In this document: positions 36,906-47,492 of the stretch, piece by piece
Numbering within the stretch: the stretch's first letter is position 1
How the letters are laid out: each line of letters begins with the position of its first letter
Assembly: GCF_002113025.1 (NCBI RefSeq)
Contig: NZ_NEJH01000001.1
Coordinates: 186,001 to 250,000, forward strand
Direction: 5' to 3'
From: Pseudomonas sp. B28(2017)
Lineage (GTDB): Bacteria > Pseudomonadota > Gammaproteobacteria > Pseudomonadales > Pseudomonadaceae
Length of the DNA stretch: 64,000 nt
Notes under the pieces: generated by a model
Seen by the model: the letters and a program-made list of their open reading frames with translations, nothing else
What the model was told of the DNA's origin: nothing
Databases searched by the model: none
Translations under genes and position numbers: made by a program

Positions 36906-37808
36906 TCAATAACCCTGTTCGGCAACCGCTTTGGCCGCAGTGATCAGGCACTGGGTCAGTTCCGGCGAAGAGAATTTGGTCAGCACCGCGTTCGCCCCGG
37001 CCAGTCGTGCTTTCTCTGCATTCATCGCACTGTCCAGCGACGTGTGCAACAGTACATAAAGATGCGCGAAATCCGGGGTTTCCCGCAACGTGCGGGTGAA
37101 GGCGTAGCCGTCCATCTCGGACATCTCGATGTCCGAGACAATCAGGTTGATCTGTTGTGCGGTGCCTTGCAGGTCCAGCAGGCAGTCGATGGCTTCCTTG
37201 GCACTGCGGGCCGTGTGGCATTGCAGGCCCAGGTTACGCAGGGTGTGTACCGATTGCTGCAAGGCAACCTGACTGTCGTCGACCACCAGGATGCGCGCAT
37301 TGCCGAGCAATTCGGCGTCTTCCATGCTCAACTCGGTCGGCACCATTTCGATTTGTGCCGGGGCGATGCCGTGGATGACTTTTTCGATGTCCAGCACTTG
37401 TACCAGGGTGCCATCGACCGACGTCACGCCGGTGATGTAGGCACGCAAACCACCGGAGCCGAAGGGCGGCGGGCGAATGTCGGTGGTCAGGCAATGGACG
37501 ATCTTGCTCACCGCCTGTACGTGCAGGCCCTGCTTGGAGCGGCTGATGTCCGTGACGATCAGGCAGCCGCCGTTCGGGTCTTCCAGCGGCCGCTCGCCGA
37601 TGGCGCGGCTGAGGTCGATCACCGACAGCGACGAACCGCGCAGGGTGGCGATGCCTTTGACGTGTGGGTGCGACTCCGGCAGCCTGGTCAGCGGCGGGCA
37701 GGGAATGATTTCACTGACCTTGAGCAGGTTGATCGCCATCAGCTTGCCGCTGCGCAAGGTAAACAGCAGAAGCGATAGTGAGTCTGCGCGGGCTTTGGTG
37801 GTGGACAT
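36906..37808 (-). CDS. CheV-like chemotaxis adaptor (CheW plus receiver)
   Basis: 300 aa. Residues 10-150 are a CheW domain (LSLLLFTLRSGKLMAINLLKVSEI; GVTSVDGTLVQVLDIEKV). Residues 172-300 are a receiver with the acid pair (ILVVDDSQVALQQ), the phosphoacceptor Asp (NLIVSDIEMSEMDGYAF) and the lysine (GANAVLTKF). CheV couples chemoreceptors to CheA and adds adaptation. The following GNAT gene is coupled. Confidence 0.92.
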   Translation of the reverse strand: MSTTKARADSLSLLLFTLRSGKLMAINLLKVSEIIPCPPLTRLPESHPHVKGIATLRGSSLSVIDLSRAIGERPLEDPNGGCLIVTDISRSKQGLHVQAVSKIVHCLTTDIRPPPFGSGGLRAYITGVTSVDGTLVQVLDIEKVIHGIAPAQIEMVPTELSMEDAELLGNARILVVDDSQVALQQSVHTLRNLGLQCHTARSAKEAIDCLLDLQGTAQQINLIVSDIEMSEMDGYAFTRTLRETPDFAHLYVLLHTSLDSAMNAEKARLAGANAVLTKFSSPELTQCLITAAKAVAEQGY

Positions 37809-37923
37809 AAAAACCTTCTGTGGAAAAAGGTGATTGGCGAGTAAACAATCGCCAAAAGCTATCGATGCCGGGTTATCGACTTGTCGAAGGCAGGCTTTAG
37901 CATTTCCGTTGAATGTCAGGACG

Positions 37924-37993
37924 CCTTCGCGAGCAGGCTCGCTCCCACAGGGGCATGCATTTCAACTGTGGGAGCGAGCCTGCTCGCGAAAGG
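37924..37993. repeat. REP doublet (REPIN)
   Basis: Two inverted REP copies of about 27 bp, CTTCGCGAGCAGGCTCGCTC (37925 on) and its complement ending at 37993, with a 16-bp spacer, between cheV and norR. Confidence 0.9.
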
Positions 37994-37997
37994 GCCA

Positions 37998-39548
37998 TCA
38001 CTTCATCCCCAGCCTCTTGGCCATTCGCCCAAGATTCGCCCGATCCAGGCCTAGCTCACGGGCCGCGCTTGCCCAGTTGTTGTTGTGCCGTTCCAGGCAG
38101 GCACCGATCAACTGGCGCTGATAGTTTTCGGTCGCCTCGCGCAAATCGCCGGTCACCACCTGTGTGGCGGTGGCAGCGGGCTGCTCGGTAGCGGCTTCAA
38201 TGCTGGCATTGGGTAAGTCCAGGTCGGCGGCGCTCAAACTGAGAATCTTCGGTCGTTCCTTGCAATTGCCCAGGGCTTTCAATGCGCTGCGGCCAATCAA
38301 ATGTTCAAGCTCGCGCACGTTGCCTGGCCAGTCGTAGGCCAATAGCGCGGCCTGGGCGTCGCTGTTCAGGCGCAGGCTGTTGAGGCCCATGCGCGAGCGG
38401 TTCTGCTCCAGGAAGTAACCGCTGAGCAACAGCACATCGCGCCCGCGATCGCGCAGGGCCGGCACCAGCAGTGGATAAACGCTGAGGCGATGGTAGAAGT
38501 CGGCGCGGTAACGGCCGCTGCGCACTTCTTCGGCGAGGTCGCGGTTGGTTGCCGCGATCAGGCGCACGTCCACCTGATGCTCCTGGTCCGAACCCAGCCG
38601 CTGCAGTTGACCGCTCTGCAGCACCCGCAACAACTTGGCCTGAACGGTCAGCGACAACTCACCGACTTCATCGAGAAACAGCGTGCCGCCATTGGCCAGT
38701 TCGAACTTGCCACGGCGGTCGTTCATCGCCCCCGTAAAGGCGCCGCGGACATGGCCGAACAACTCGCTTTCCACCAATGTGTCGGGCAACGCGGCGCAGT
38801 TGAGGCTGATGATCGGTTTGTCGGCGCGGGGCGAGGCGGCATGGATGGCCTGGGCCACCAACTCCTTGCCGACCCCGGTTTCGCCAGTGATCAACACGGT
38901 CAGGTCGCTGCCGCCCACCAGGCTGATTTCTTCGACCAGGCGTTTGTGGGCCTTGCTCTGGCCAATCATCTCGCGATTCTGCTGGCCGCTGGCCTGGCGG
39001 TAGACCTCGGCGCGCTGATGTTCATCTTCGACCCGGTTGTTCAACCGCTCGATGCGTTCGGCGGCGTTGACCGTGGCGGCCGCGAGGCTGGCGAAGGCTT
39101 GCAGGGCATCCAGTTCGATGGGCTCGAAGCGCTCCGGATCGAGGGCGTCGAGGGTCAGCAAACCCCATGGGCGCTCGTCGATGAACAATGGGCAACCCAT
39201 GCAATCGTGGACTTCCAGGTGATCATCCAGGCCATCGACCAGACCGTCATAGGGATCAGGCAAGTCGCTGTCGGCAGCGAAACGGGTCGGGCCGGGGCCG
39301 CTGAGCAGCGCTTCGAAACGCGGGTGCTCGCTGACCTTGAAGCGCCGACCGAGGGTGTCGGTGCTCAAGCCGTCGACGGCCAGCGGCACCAGCCATTCAC
39401 CATCAAGGCGCAGCAGGGCGGCGGCGTCACACGGTAGCAGGGCGCGCATGGCTTCCAGCAGGCGGCGATAGCGCTCACCCTCGGGCAGTTCGCGGGACAG
39501 GTCAGAGACCAGGGGCAACAAGGCAGTGAGCAGGGGTTTTGCAGTCAT
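37998..39548 (-). CDS. norR: Nitric-oxide-sensing sigma-54 activator NorR
   Basis: 516 aa. Residues 1-180 are the GAF sensor with the non-haem iron site that binds NO in NorR. Residues 190-420 are the AAA+ domain with Walker A GETGVGKE, the sigma-54 contact loop GAFTGA and Walker [13 protein letters not shown]. The C-terminus has an HTH ([16 protein letters not shown]). It diverges from hmp; the shared 156-bp region holds three NorR-type sites and a -24/-12 promoter. One of these sites overlaps the norR start codon, so autoregulation is likely. Confidence 0.95.
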   Translation of the reverse strand: MTAKPLLTALLPLVSDLSRELPEGERYRRLLEAMRALLPCDAAALLRLDGEWLVPLAVDGLSTDTLGRRFKVSEHPRFEALLSGPGPTRFAADSDLPDPYDGLVDGLDDHLEVHDCMGCPLFIDERPWGLLTLDALDPERFEPIELDALQAFASLAAATVNAAERIERLNNRVEDEHQRAEVYRQASGQQNREMIGQSKAHKRLVEEISLVGGSDLTVLITGETGVGKELVAQAIHAASPRADKPIISLNCAALPDTLVESELFGHVRGAFTGAMNDRRGKFELANGGTLFLDEVGELSLTVQAKLLRVLQSGQLQRLGSDQEHQVDVRLIAATNRDLAEEVRSGRYRADFYHRLSVYPLLVPALRDRGRDVLLLSGYFLEQNRSRMGLNSLRLNSDAQAALLAYDWPGNVRELEHLIGRSALKALGNCKERPKILSLSAADLDLPNASIEAATEQPAATATQVVTGDLREATENYQRQLIGACLERHNNNWASAARELGLDRANLGRMAKRLGMK

Positions 39549-39599
39549 AGTGACTCCGTGTAGTCGGTATGACTATAAGGCAGGCTGTGTCGAAATGAC
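39544..39599. promoter_or_regulatory. Three NorR-type binding sites
   Basis: Three copies of GT-N7-AC: GTCATAGTGAC (39544-39554), GTCGGTATGAC (39563-39573) and GTCGAAATGAC (39589-39599). Each is part of a larger inverted repeat such as AGTCA-TAG-TGACT and TAGTC-N5-GACTA. The first overlaps the norR start codon. Three GT-N7-AC enhancers upstream of a sigma-54 promoter is the arrangement known for NorR. Confidence 0.85.
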
Positions 39600-39639
39600 T
39601 ATTAAGTTTTTAACGTATTGATTTATAACGATTAAATAG

Positions 39640-39656
39640 TTGGCATGGAAGCTGAT
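39640..39656 (+). promoter_or_regulatory. Sigma-54-type promoter of hmp
   Basis: TTGGCATGGAAGCTGAT fits the -24/-12 pattern (TGGCAC-N5-TTGC), with the GG element exact and the -12 GC written as GA. It lies 49 bp before the hmp ATG and downstream of the NorR sites. Confidence 0.65.
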
Positions 39657-39704
39657 AAGCATTGGGTAGTCCGTTAGCAACCCAAGAAGACCAGGAGTCA
39701 CCTT

Positions 39705-40886
39705 ATGCTGAGCGTTCAAGACCGTGCCATCGTCAAATCCACCGTACCGTTGCTCGAAAGCGGTGGCGAAGCGCTGATCACGCACTTCTACCGCATGATG
39801 CTCTCCGAATACCCGGAAGTCCGCCCGCTGTTCAACCAGGCCCACCAGGCCAGCGGTGATCAGCCGCGTGCCCTGGCCAACGGCGTATTGATGTATGCGC
39901 GCCATATCGACCAACTCGACCAGTTGGGCGACCTGGTGGCCAAGATCATCAACAAGCACGTAGCCCTGCAGATCCTGCCGGAACACTATCCGATTGTCGG
40001 CACCTGCCTGCTGCGGGCCATCGCCGAAGTGCTGGGCGAAGAGATCGCCACCCCTGAAGTGATCGCGGCCTGGGGCGCGGCTTACGGCCAGCTGGCGGAC
40101 ATTCTGATCGGTGCCGAATCCAGCATCTACGACCAGAAAGAGCAGGCCCCTGGCGGCTGGCGCGGGGCGCGGGAATTCATTGTGGCCGGTAAGGTCGAGG
40201 AGAGCACAGAGATCACCTCGTTCTACTTCGAACCGGCGGACAAAGGCCCGATTCTGGTGGCGGAACCCGGCCAGTACATCGGCATGAAACTGATCCTCGA
40301 CGGTGAAGAGATCCGTCGTAACTACTCGCTGTCGGCGTTGGCGAACAATGGCCAGTACCGCATCAGCGTCAAGCGTGAAGCCGGTGGCCGTGTTTCCAAC
40401 TACTTGCATGACCAGATGCAGGTCGGAGCCAGCATCCAGTTGTTTCCGCCATCGGGCGATTTCACCCTGACCGCCAGCGACAAACCGCTGGTGCTGATCA
40501 GTGGCGGCGTCGGCATTACCCCGACCCTGGCGATGCTCGAAGCGGCGCTGGAGACCCGGCGGCCGGTGCATTTCATTCACTGCGCGCGCAATGGCAGTGT
40601 GCATGCCTTCCGTGACTGGATCGATGGCCTGGCCGAGCGTCACCCGCAACTCAAGCGGTTCTACTGCTACTCCGAAGATGACGGTGTGAGCCCGACGGCG
40701 CACAAGGTTGGTTTGTTGAGTCAGCAGCAGTTGAATGCATGGCTGCCGGAGCAGCGTGACCTGGACGCTTACTTCCTGGGGCCAAAAGGCTTCATGGCCG
40801 CAGTGAAACGCCACCTCAAGGCGCTGGGCGTGCCGGAGAAGCAAAGCCGTTACGAGTTCTTCGGGCCGGCAGCGGTGCTGGAGTAA
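39705..40886 (+). CDS. hmpA: Flavohaemoglobin (nitric oxide dioxygenase)
   Basis: 393 aa, full length. Residues 1-138 are the globin (proximal His in IINKHVALQI). Then the FAD domain (IRRNYSLSALANNGQYRISVK) and the NAD domain (LISGGVGITPTLAMLEAAL) follow. It oxidises NO to nitrate with O2 and NADH. Divergent from norR, which should activate it on NO. Confidence 0.97.
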   Translation: MLSVQDRAIVKSTVPLLESGGEALITHFYRMMLSEYPEVRPLFNQAHQASGDQPRALANGVLMYARHIDQLDQLGDLVAKIINKHVALQILPEHYPIVGTCLLRAIAEVLGEEIATPEVIAAWGAAYGQLADILIGAESSIYDQKEQAPGGWRGAREFIVAGKVEESTEITSFYFEPADKGPILVAEPGQYIGMKLILDGEEIRRNYSLSALANNGQYRISVKREAGGRVSNYLHDQMQVGASIQLFPPSGDFTLTASDKPLVLISGGVGITPTLAMLEAALETRRPVHFIHCARNGSVHAFRDWIDGLAERHPQLKRFYCYSEDDGVSPTAHKVGLLSQQQLNAWLPEQRDLDAYFLGPKGFMAAVKRHLKALGVPEKQSRYEFFGPAAVLE

Positions 40887-40918
40887 GTTGTTTGGTGACT
40901 CGGGGGACCGAGTCGCCT

Positions 40919-40994
40919 TCTTCGCGAGCAGGCTCGCTCCCACATTGGTTCGCGTTGATTGCGGGTCCGTTGTGGGAGCGAGCCTGCTCGCGAA
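40919..40994. repeat. REP doublet (REPIN)
   Basis: Inverted REP copies TTCGCGAGCAGGCTCGCTCC (40921 on) and GGGAGCGAGCCTGCTCGCGAA ending at 40994, with a 27-bp spacer, between hmp and dsbB. Confidence 0.9.
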
Positions 40995-41153
40995 TGCCAC
41001 ACCTCGGTCCTGAACTGAAAAAATCAGAAAATTAATCCCTGCTTAACCGCCTTATCGTCTATTCCCCCCGAATCCCCCGACACGCTCCAGACTCTCAAAG
41101 GTCCGGGCCAGCGTGTAGACTGGCGGGCACTCGAAATCTTGAAGGGAAACGCG

Positions 41154-41663
41154 ATGAGCGATGAATCCATGCGGTTGGGGCGTGAACGGCGCTACCTGGT
41201 GTTGTTGGGCATCATTTGCCTGGCGCTGATCGGCGGCGCGTTGTACATGCAAATTGTTCTGGGCGAGGCGCCTTGCCCGCTGTGCATCCTGCAACGTTAT
41301 GCGTTGCTGCTGATCGCGATCTTCGCCTTCATCGGCGCGGCCATGCGCACCCGCCGCAGCATCACGGTGCTCGAAACCCTGGTGGTGATCTGTGCGCTGG
41401 CAGGCGCAGGCGTTGCCGGGCATCACGTCTATACGCAGTTCTATCCGGCGGTCAGCTGCGGCATCGATGTGCTGCAACCGATTGTCGATGGGTTGCCGCT
41501 GGCGAAGATCTTCCCGCTGGGCTTCCAGGTCGATGGTTTCTGCTCCACGCCATACCCGCCGATCCTCGGTCTGTCGCTGGCGCAGTGGGCGTTGGTCGCT
41601 TTCGTGTTGATTGTGGTGCTGGTGCCCTTGCTGACGTCGCGCAACCGCAAAGCGCTGCGCTGA
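41154..41663 (+). CDS. dsbB: Disulfide bond formation protein B
   Basis: 169 aa from the ATG at 41154, which follows GAAGGGAAA; an in-frame ATG at 41139 is less likely. Four membrane helices. The CPLC motif in the first periplasmic loop and the separated cysteine pair in the second loop (VSCGIDVLQP and FCSTPYP) are present. It reoxidises DsbA and passes electrons to ubiquinone. Possibly one of two paralogues, which is common in Pseudomonas. Confidence 0.93.
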   Translation: MSDESMRLGRERRYLVLLGIICLALIGGALYMQIVLGEAPCPLCILQRYALLLIAIFAFIGAAMRTRRSITVLETLVVICALAGAGVAGHHVYTQFYPAVSCGIDVLQPIVDGLPLAKIFPLGFQVDGFCSTPYPPILGLSLAQWALVAFVLIVVLVPLLTSRNRKALR

Positions 41664-41691
41664 GGTCATCTGCCGCCACGCATTGTCGGAC

Positions 41692-41733
41692 AAAAAAGCC
41701 CCGTTTCTCGCCGAGAGGAACGGGGCTTTTTTT
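41692..41733. terminator. Strong bidirectional terminator after dsbB
   Basis: Stem GCCCCGTT/AACGGGGC (41698-41705 and 41719-41726) with a 13-nt loop, A-rich on the left and seven T residues on the right. It follows the dsbB stop by about 30 bp. Confidence 0.9.
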
Positions 41734-41735
41734 GT

Positions 41736-42502
41736 CTTGCCGAGCGCAGTTCAGAGGCCGGGTAAAAAGACCGTGATGCATGGCAGTCGAGGGTGCGACA
41801 CATGTGCGACATGTTGTCACAGAGTCAGTGTCGCAGGGCGTTCAAGGAGGCCGGATTGGTGCATGGAAACGTAACGAAATTGGGCTGTTTTTCAGGCTTC
41901 CGGTTTTTTCCGTTCCCAACACGAGCAGGCAGTTTTAACACGGTCTGGCGAATGGCCAGAGCCCCCGTTATATCGGGCCTAGGGCAAGGTCAAGGGCAGT
42001 GAAGAGGGACCCGATACTGTCTGAACTGTGGGCGGAAGACCTACTAATTTTGGTGTTTTTGTTGAGAATTAATTTCGATAAGATGCGCCACTTTTGCGAA
42101 AACGGTTAATGATTGTTGCCGCTTCGGATAAAAATTATTTCGGGATGAGACATGGTTTATGAAACGTTACATATCTACAATCGCCCGCACTGAATTCCCG
42201 GCACTGCTCAAATCTTAACCAGGCGTGAGCAGAAACAGGGTGTCGAGAAGTCTGGTGGCTTCATGCGATGCCCAGGTGTCGGAGTCTCCAACTACCCGCA
42301 CCAAATGGAATTGGTCTGTAAAAAGGCCTTTGACCACGAATTCGAATAAGAACTCACTGCAGGCCCAGGATTTGTCGAAACGCGTCTGACGCACGACGGG
42401 CATGCCCTTATTCAATCCAAGAAAAATGCCAACCCTTGGCAGGGTGAAGTGTTGGCGATCAAAACCCAACTGCATGGCGCAAGCTGCTTTAGAGGTCGTG
42501 AG
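41736..42502. other. Long gap upstream of cyoA, no clear gene
   Basis: About 770 bp without a convincing plus-strand gene; it holds the cyo promoter region. AT-rich stretches lie at about 42050-42180. A minus-strand ORF of 86 codons (42215-42475) has some codon bias and no recognisable domain; it might be a small gene, but I cannot support it. No operator was identified with confidence. Confidence 0.4.
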
Positions 42503-43444
42503 ATGATTAAAAACAGGTACCCCAGACTACTAGGCTTATTGCCGCTGATCGGCACGTTGCTGCTGTCAGGCTGCAACATGACCTTGCTCAATCCCAAGGG
42601 CCAGGTTGGTCTGGACGAGCGAAACCTGATCATCACCGCAACGCTGCTGATGCTGTTGGTCGTGGTTCCGGTCATCGTCATGACCTTCCTGTTCGCCTGG
42701 AAATACCGCGCGTCCAACACCAACGCCACCTACACCCCGAAATGGAACCACTCCACCAAGATCGAGATCGCGGTGTGGGCTGTTCCAGTGCTGATCATCA
42801 TTGCCCTGGGTTACGTCACCTACAAGTCGACCCACGCCCTGGACCCGTACAAGCCGCTGGAATCCGACGTCAAGCCTGTGACCATCGAAGTGGTCGCGCT
42901 GGACTGGAAGTGGCTGTTCATCTACCCGGAACAAGGCATCGCCACGGTCAACAAGATCGTGTTCCCGGCGCACACGCCGGTCAACTTCCGCATTACCTCT
43001 GACGCTGTGATGAACTCGTTCTTCATCCCTGCACTGGGCGGCCAGATCTACGCGATGGCGGGCATGCAGACCAAGCTGCACCTGATCGCCAACGAGAACG
43101 CTGAAATGGACGGTATCTCCGCCAACTACAGCGGCGCTGGTTTCACCGGCATGAAATTCAAAGCGATCGCAACTTCTCAGGAAGATTTCGACGCCTGGGT
43201 CAGCGAAGTCAAGAAGTCGCCTAAACAGCTTGAACAAGCTGAATACGCAGCCCTTGCCAAGCAGAGCCAGAACAACCCAGTCGAACTCTACTCCTCGGTG
43301 ACGCCGAACCTGTTCCAGACCATCGTCGACAAGTACGAAGGCATGAAACCGGGTCCGAAGCTGCACCACGAGAAGAAAGAGAAAGAGAAAGAAGTGGCCG
43401 CTACGGACATGAACTCGCATTCAGCTGCCGGGGCAGAGGAGTAA
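42503..43444 (+). CDS. cyoA: Cytochrome bo3 ubiquinol oxidase subunit II
   Basis: 313 aa from the ATG at 42503, which has AGAGG upstream; the in-frame ATG at 42449 is outside the family-like region. A lipoprotein signal with lipobox LLSGC (Cys24) is followed by two membrane helices and a cupredoxin-like periplasmic domain ([23 protein letters not shown]), without copper A ligands, as in quinol oxidases. First gene of cyoABCDE. Confidence 0.97.
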   Translation: MIKNRYPRLLGLLPLIGTLLLSGCNMTLLNPKGQVGLDERNLIITATLLMLLVVVPVIVMTFLFAWKYRASNTNATYTPKWNHSTKIEIAVWAVPVLIIIALGYVTYKSTHALDPYKPLESDVKPVTIEVVALDWKWLFIYPEQGIATVNKIVFPAHTPVNFRITSDAVMNSFFIPALGGQIYAMAGMQTKLHLIANENAEMDGISANYSGAGFTGMKFKAIATSQEDFDAWVSEVKKSPKQLEQAEYAALAKQSQNNPVELYSSVTPNLFQTIVDKYEGMKPGPKLHHEKKEKEKEVAATDMNSHSAAGAEE

Positions 43445-43447
43445 ACG

Positions 43448-45478
43448 ATGTTTGGTAAATTAAGTTGGGAAGCGATCCCGTTCCACGAGCCGATTGTCAT
43501 GGTGACTATCTCCATGATCGCGCTCGGTGGTCTGGCGTTGTTCGCTGCAATCACCTACTTCAAGAAGTGGACCTACCTGTGGACCGAATGGCTGACGTCG
43601 GTCGACCACAAGAAAATCGGCGTGATGTACATCATCGTCGCCATGGTCATGCTGCTGCGCGGCTTTGCCGACGCCATCATGATGCGTACCCAGTTGGCCA
43701 TGGCCACCGAGGGTTCGCCTGGCTACCTGCCACCTGAACACTATGACCAGATCTTCACCGCCCACGGTGTGATCATGATCATCTTCATGGCGATGCCATT
43801 CTTCACCGGCCTGATGAACCTTGCAGTGCCGCTGCAGATCGGCGCGCGTGACGTTGCCTTCCCGTTCCTGAACTCCCTGAGCTTCTGGCTGCTGGTTTCC
43901 GGCGTGGTGCTGATCAACCTGTCCCTGGGCGTCGGCGAATTCGCCAAGACCGGCTGGGTTGCCTATCCGCCGCTGTCGGGCCTGCAGTACAGCCCGGGCG
44001 TGGGGATGGATTACTACATCTGGGCGCTACAGCTATCGGGTCTGGGGACAACGTTGACGGGGGTCAACTTCCTGGCCACCGTGCTGAAAATGCGTACCCC
44101 TGGCATGAAACTGATGGACATGCCGATCTTCACCTGGACCTGCACCTGGGCCAACGTCCTGATCGTGGCTTCGTTCCCGATCCTGACCGCTACCCTGGCG
44201 CTGCTGACGCTTGACCGTTACATGGATTTCCACATTTTCACCAATGAACTTGGTGGCAATCCGATGATGTACGTCAACCTGTTCTGGGCTTGGGGTCACC
44301 CTGAGGTTTACATCCTGATCCTGCCGGCGTTCGGTATCTTCTCCGAAGTCGTTTCGACTTTCTCGGGCAAGAAACTGTTCGGCCACCACTCGATGATCTA
44401 CGCATCGGGCGCGATCTCGATCCTGGGCTTCATGGTTTGGCTGCACCACTTCTTCACCATGGGTTCGGGTGCCAGCGTCAACGCCTTCTTCGGTCTGGCG
44501 ACGATGCTGATTTCCATCCCGACGGGTGTGAAACTGTTCAACTGGCTGTTCACCATCTACCAGGGCCGTCTGCGCTTCACCAGCCAGGTGATGTGGACCC
44601 TGGGCTTCATGGTGACCTTCGCCATCGGCGGCATGACCGGCGTACTGCTGGCCATTCCGGGTGCCGACTTCGTTCTGCACAACAGCCTGTTCGTGATCGC
44701 GCACTTCCACAACGTGATCATCGGCGGTGCGGTATTCGGTTACATCGCCGGTTTCGGCTTCTACTTCCCTAAAGCGTTCGGCTTCAAGCTGCACGAAGGT
44801 TGGGGCAAGGCAGCGTTCTGGTTCTGGATCAGCGGTTTCTTCGTCGCGTTCATGCCGCTCTATGCACTGGGCTTCATGGGCATGACCCGTCGTCTGAACG
44901 CCACCACCAACCCTGAGTGGGTACCGTACCTGTACGTGGCCATGTTCGGTGCGATCCTGATCGCCTTCGGTATCGCTTGCCAGCTGATCCAGCTGTACGT
45001 CAGCGTGCGTGACCGCAACAAGCCGGAAAACATGTGCGAACACGGCGACCCGTGGAATGCACACACCCTGGAATGGTCGACCTCGTCGCCACCTCCGTTC
45101 TACAACTTCGCCGTGCTGCCGAAAGCCGACGTTGTCGACCCGTTCACCGAAGCCAAGGAAAACGGTACCGCGTACAAGGCTCCGGCCAAGTACGAACCGA
45201 TCCACATGCCAAACAACACCGCCACCGGTGTGGTGATGGGCGCGCTGTTGACCGTGTTCGGTTTCGCCATGATCTGGCACATCTGGTGGCTGGCGATCGC
45301 CAGCCTGGCCGGCACCGTGATCTATTTCGCGATTCACGCGGCCCGTGATGATCAAGGCTACTACGTGCCGGTCGACGTGATCGAGCGCATCGAAGCCGAG
45401 CAGCACAAGCGTCTGGTCGCGGCAGGGAAAATCCCGGCCACTGCCACCCGTGTTGAAACCTCGTTGGAACAGGCTTAA
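43448..45478 (+). CDS. cyoB: Cytochrome bo3 ubiquinol oxidase subunit I
   Basis: 676 aa, full length. The haem-copper signature is present: low-spin haem ligand region ([17 protein letters not shown]), the CuB ligand segment [26 protein letters not shown] and the two-His segment [10 protein letters not shown]. It has about 15 membrane helices and pumps protons while reducing O2. A 457-codon antisense reading of this gene (44033-45406) is only a codon-bias artefact. Confidence 0.98.
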   Translation: MFGKLSWEAIPFHEPIVMVTISMIALGGLALFAAITYFKKWTYLWTEWLTSVDHKKIGVMYIIVAMVMLLRGFADAIMMRTQLAMATEGSPGYLPPEHYDQIFTAHGVIMIIFMAMPFFTGLMNLAVPLQIGARDVAFPFLNSLSFWLLVSGVVLINLSLGVGEFAKTGWVAYPPLSGLQYSPGVGMDYYIWALQLSGLGTTLTGVNFLATVLKMRTPGMKLMDMPIFTWTCTWANVLIVASFPILTATLALLTLDRYMDFHIFTNELGGNPMMYVNLFWAWGHPEVYILILPAFGIFSEVVSTFSGKKLFGHHSMIYASGAISILGFMVWLHHFFTMGSGASVNAFFGLATMLISIPTGVKLFNWLFTIYQGRLRFTSQVMWTLGFMVTFAIGGMTGVLLAIPGADFVLHNSLFVIAHFHNVIIGGAVFGYIAGFGFYFPKAFGFKLHEGWGKAAFWFWISGFFVAFMPLYALGFMGMTRRLNATTNPEWVPYLYVAMFGAILIAFGIACQLIQLYVSVRDRNKPENMCEHGDPWNAHTLEWSTSSPPPFYNFAVLPKADVVDPFTEAKENGTAYKAPAKYEPIHMPNNTATGVVMGALLTVFGFAMIWHIWWLAIASLAGTVIYFAIHAARDDQGYYVPVDVIERIEAEQHKRLVAAGKIPATATRVETSLEQA

Positions 45479-45481
45479 ACC

Positions 45482-46108
45482 ATGTCGAACTTAGTGACCA
45501 ATGCTGGACACACCCATGTCGATGGACATGGGCATGATGACCATCACCACGACTCGGGCGAGATGACCGTATACGGTTTCTGGCTCTACCTGATGACCGA
45601 CTGCATTCTGTTTGCATCGATCTTCGCGGCGTACGCGGTACTGGTTAACAACGTAGCGGGTGGCCCGTCGGGCCACGACATCTTCGAACTGCCATACGTA
45701 CTGGGCGAAACCGCTCTGCTGCTGTTCAGTTCGATCACCTACGGCTTCGCCATGCTGGCGTTCTTCCGTGGCAACAAGAAGCAGGTCCTGGGCTGGCTGG
45801 CCATGACCTTCCTGTTCGGTGCCGGCTTCATCGGCATGGAGATCAACGAGTTCCACATGCTGATCTCCGAAGGCTACGGTCCGAACCGCAGCGGCTTCCT
45901 GTCCGGGTTCTTCACCCTGGTCGGTACCCACGGTCTGCACGTGACCAGCGGTCTGATCTGGATGGCGATCATGATGTACCAGGTGCAGAAAAAAGGCCTG
46001 ACGGCGACCAACAAGACCCGTCTGAGCTGCCTGAGCCTGTTCTGGCACTTCCTGGACGTTGTGTGGATCTGCGTATTCACCGTTGTTTATCTGATGGGGA
46101 CTATGTAA
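45482..46108 (+). CDS. cyoC: Cytochrome bo3 ubiquinol oxidase subunit III
   Basis: 208 aa. A His-rich N-terminus ([19 protein letters not shown]) precedes five membrane helices and the conserved [25 protein letters not shown] segment. Begins 3 bp after cyoB, and its stop is followed directly by cyoD. Confidence 0.96.
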   Translation: MSNLVTNAGHTHVDGHGHDDHHHDSGEMTVYGFWLYLMTDCILFASIFAAYAVLVNNVAGGPSGHDIFELPYVLGETALLLFSSITYGFAMLAFFRGNKKQVLGWLAMTFLFGAGFIGMEINEFHMLISEGYGPNRSGFLSGFFTLVGTHGLHVTSGLIWMAIMMYQVQKKGLTATNKTRLSCLSLFWHFLDVVWICVFTVVYLMGTM

Positions 46109-46456
46109 ATGGCTAACGCAGCTCATTCCCAACATGGCCATGACAGCCACGATGCCGGTCACGGCAGCGTCAAGTCCTACGCCATCGGCTTCATCCTGTC
46201 GGTGATCCTGACCCTGATTCCGTTCGGTCTGGTGATGTACCCGACGCTGCCGAAGTCGATCACCCTGATGATCGTCGTCGCGTTCGCAGTCATCCAGGTG
46301 CTGGTGCACCTGGTGTACTTCCTCCACCTGGACCGCTCGGCCGCGCAGCGTAACAACGTGATCGCGTTTGTCTTTGCCGCGATCGTGATTGTCCTGCTGG
46401 TTGGCTTGTCGCTGTGGATCATGTTCAGCATCCACACGTTCATGATGGCGAAGTGA
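46109..46456 (+). CDS. cyoD: Cytochrome bo3 ubiquinol oxidase subunit IV
   Basis: 115 aa, three membrane helices (SYAIGFILSVILTLIPFGLV; LMIVVAFAVIQVLVHLVYFL; VIAFVFAAIVIVLLVGLSLW). The ATG follows the cyoC stop immediately. A His-rich N-terminus is again seen. Confidence 0.95.
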   Translation: MANAAHSQHGHDSHDAGHGSVKSYAIGFILSVILTLIPFGLVMYPTLPKSITLMIVVAFAVIQVLVHLVYFLHLDRSAAQRNNVIAFVFAAIVIVLLVGLSLWIMFSIHTFMMAK

Positions 46457-46467
46457 GGTAAATCCGC

Positions 46468-47355
46468 ATGTCCCTCAAGCACTTTATCCAAATCACCAAA
46501 CCGGGGATCATTTTCGGTAACGTGCTTTCTGTGGCAGGCGGATTTTTCCTGGCCTCCAAAGGGCATGTCGATCTGGCCATTTTCCTGGCCGCCATGATCG
46601 GCACGTCCCTGGTGGTTGCCTCCGGTTGCGTGTTCAACAACTGCATCGACCGCGACATCGACCTGAAGATGGAGCGCACCAGAAACCGGGTGCTGGTCCA
46701 GGGCTTGATCTCCCTGAAACTGGCCCTGGTTTATGCGACCGTCCTGGGTGTCGCCGGCGTTGCCCTGTTGTACAAGGTGGCCAACCCGTTGGCCGCGCTG
46801 TTCGCAGTCATCGGCTTCATCATTTACGTCGGCTTCTACAGCCTGTACCTCAAGCGCAAGTCGGTTCACGGCACGCTGGTGGGCAGTCTGTCTGGCGCCA
46901 TGCCACCGGTGATCGGTTACGTCGCGGTGAGCAACACCTTCGACATGGCCGCGCTGACCCTGCTGGTGATGTTCAGCCTGTGGCAGATGCCGCATTCCTA
47001 TGCCATCGCGATCTTCCGCTTCAACGATTACCTGGCCGCATCGATTCCGGTGCTGCCAGTGAAGCGCGGAATCCAGGTGGCCAAGAAGCACATCCTGATC
47101 TACATCCTGGCCTTCCTCGTGGCGACCTTGATGCTGACCTTCAGCGGCTACGCCGGCATGAGCTACCTCGCCGTCGCCGCGGCCATGGGCATGTACTGGC
47201 TGTACATGGCATGGACCGGCTACAAGGCAGTGGATGACACGGTCTGGGCACGCAAGCTGTTCGTGTTCTCGATCTTCACCATTACCGCGTTGAGCGTGAT
47301 GATGTCCCTGGACTTCAAAGTGCCCACCGAGTTGTTGCTGACGTACGCGCCGTAA
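46468..47355 (+). CDS. cyoE: Protohaem IX farnesyltransferase (haem O synthase)
   Basis: 295 aa, UbiA-type prenyltransferase with about eight helices. The prenyl-diphosphate motif [20 protein letters not shown] is present near residue 53 and the second motif SFWQM-like [19 protein letters not shown] near residue 172. It makes haem O for the oxidase. Last gene of the operon; a strong terminator follows 22 bp after the stop. Confidence 0.96.
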   Translation: MSLKHFIQITKPGIIFGNVLSVAGGFFLASKGHVDLAIFLAAMIGTSLVVASGCVFNNCIDRDIDLKMERTRNRVLVQGLISLKLALVYATVLGVAGVALLYKVANPLAALFAVIGFIIYVGFYSLYLKRKSVHGTLVGSLSGAMPPVIGYVAVSNTFDMAALTLLVMFSLWQMPHSYAIAIFRFNDYLAASIPVLPVKRGIQVAKKHILIYILAFLVATLMLTFSGYAGMSYLAVAAAMGMYWLYMAWTGYKAVDDTVWARKLFVFSIFTITALSVMMSLDFKVPTELLLTYAP

Positions 47356-47372
47356 GCGTCGGATGCTGTAAA

Positions 47373-47414
47373 GAAAAGCCCCGCCTTCGAGAGAAGAGCG
47401 GGGCTTTTTGTTGG
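47373..47414. terminator. Terminator of the cyo operon (copy 1 of a 42-bp repeat)
   Basis: Stem GCCCCGC/GCGGGGC with a 13-nt loop, A residues at left and five T at right. The whole 42-bp unit is identical to 48167-48208, on the other side of the toxin-antitoxin genes. Confidence 0.9.
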
Positions 47415-47456
47415 TGCAAATCGCAAGGGCTGCTCGTCAGGAAGATGATTCGTCGG

Positions 47457-47486
47457 TTGCATGACTATAAGCAAGTTGCATATAGT
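47457..47486 (+). promoter_or_regulatory. Toxin-antitoxin promoter and operator
   Basis: TTGCAT (47457-47462), 18 bp, TATAGT (47481-47486) is a good sigma-70 promoter. ACTATA (47464-47469) and TATAGT (47481-47486) form a perfect inverted repeat with an 11-bp spacer that overlaps the -10 element, as expected for an antitoxin operator. Confidence 0.65.
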
Positions 47487-47492
47487 TTGCCG

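Noticed and set aside
42215..42475. An 86-codon minus-strand ORF upstream of cyoA
   Set aside because: No domain, unclear ribosome site, and the region is expected to hold the cyo promoter.
44033..45406. A 457-codon minus-strand reading opposite cyoB
   Set aside because: Shadow of the strongly biased cyoB codons; low-complexity His/Glu/Arg-rich product and no motif.
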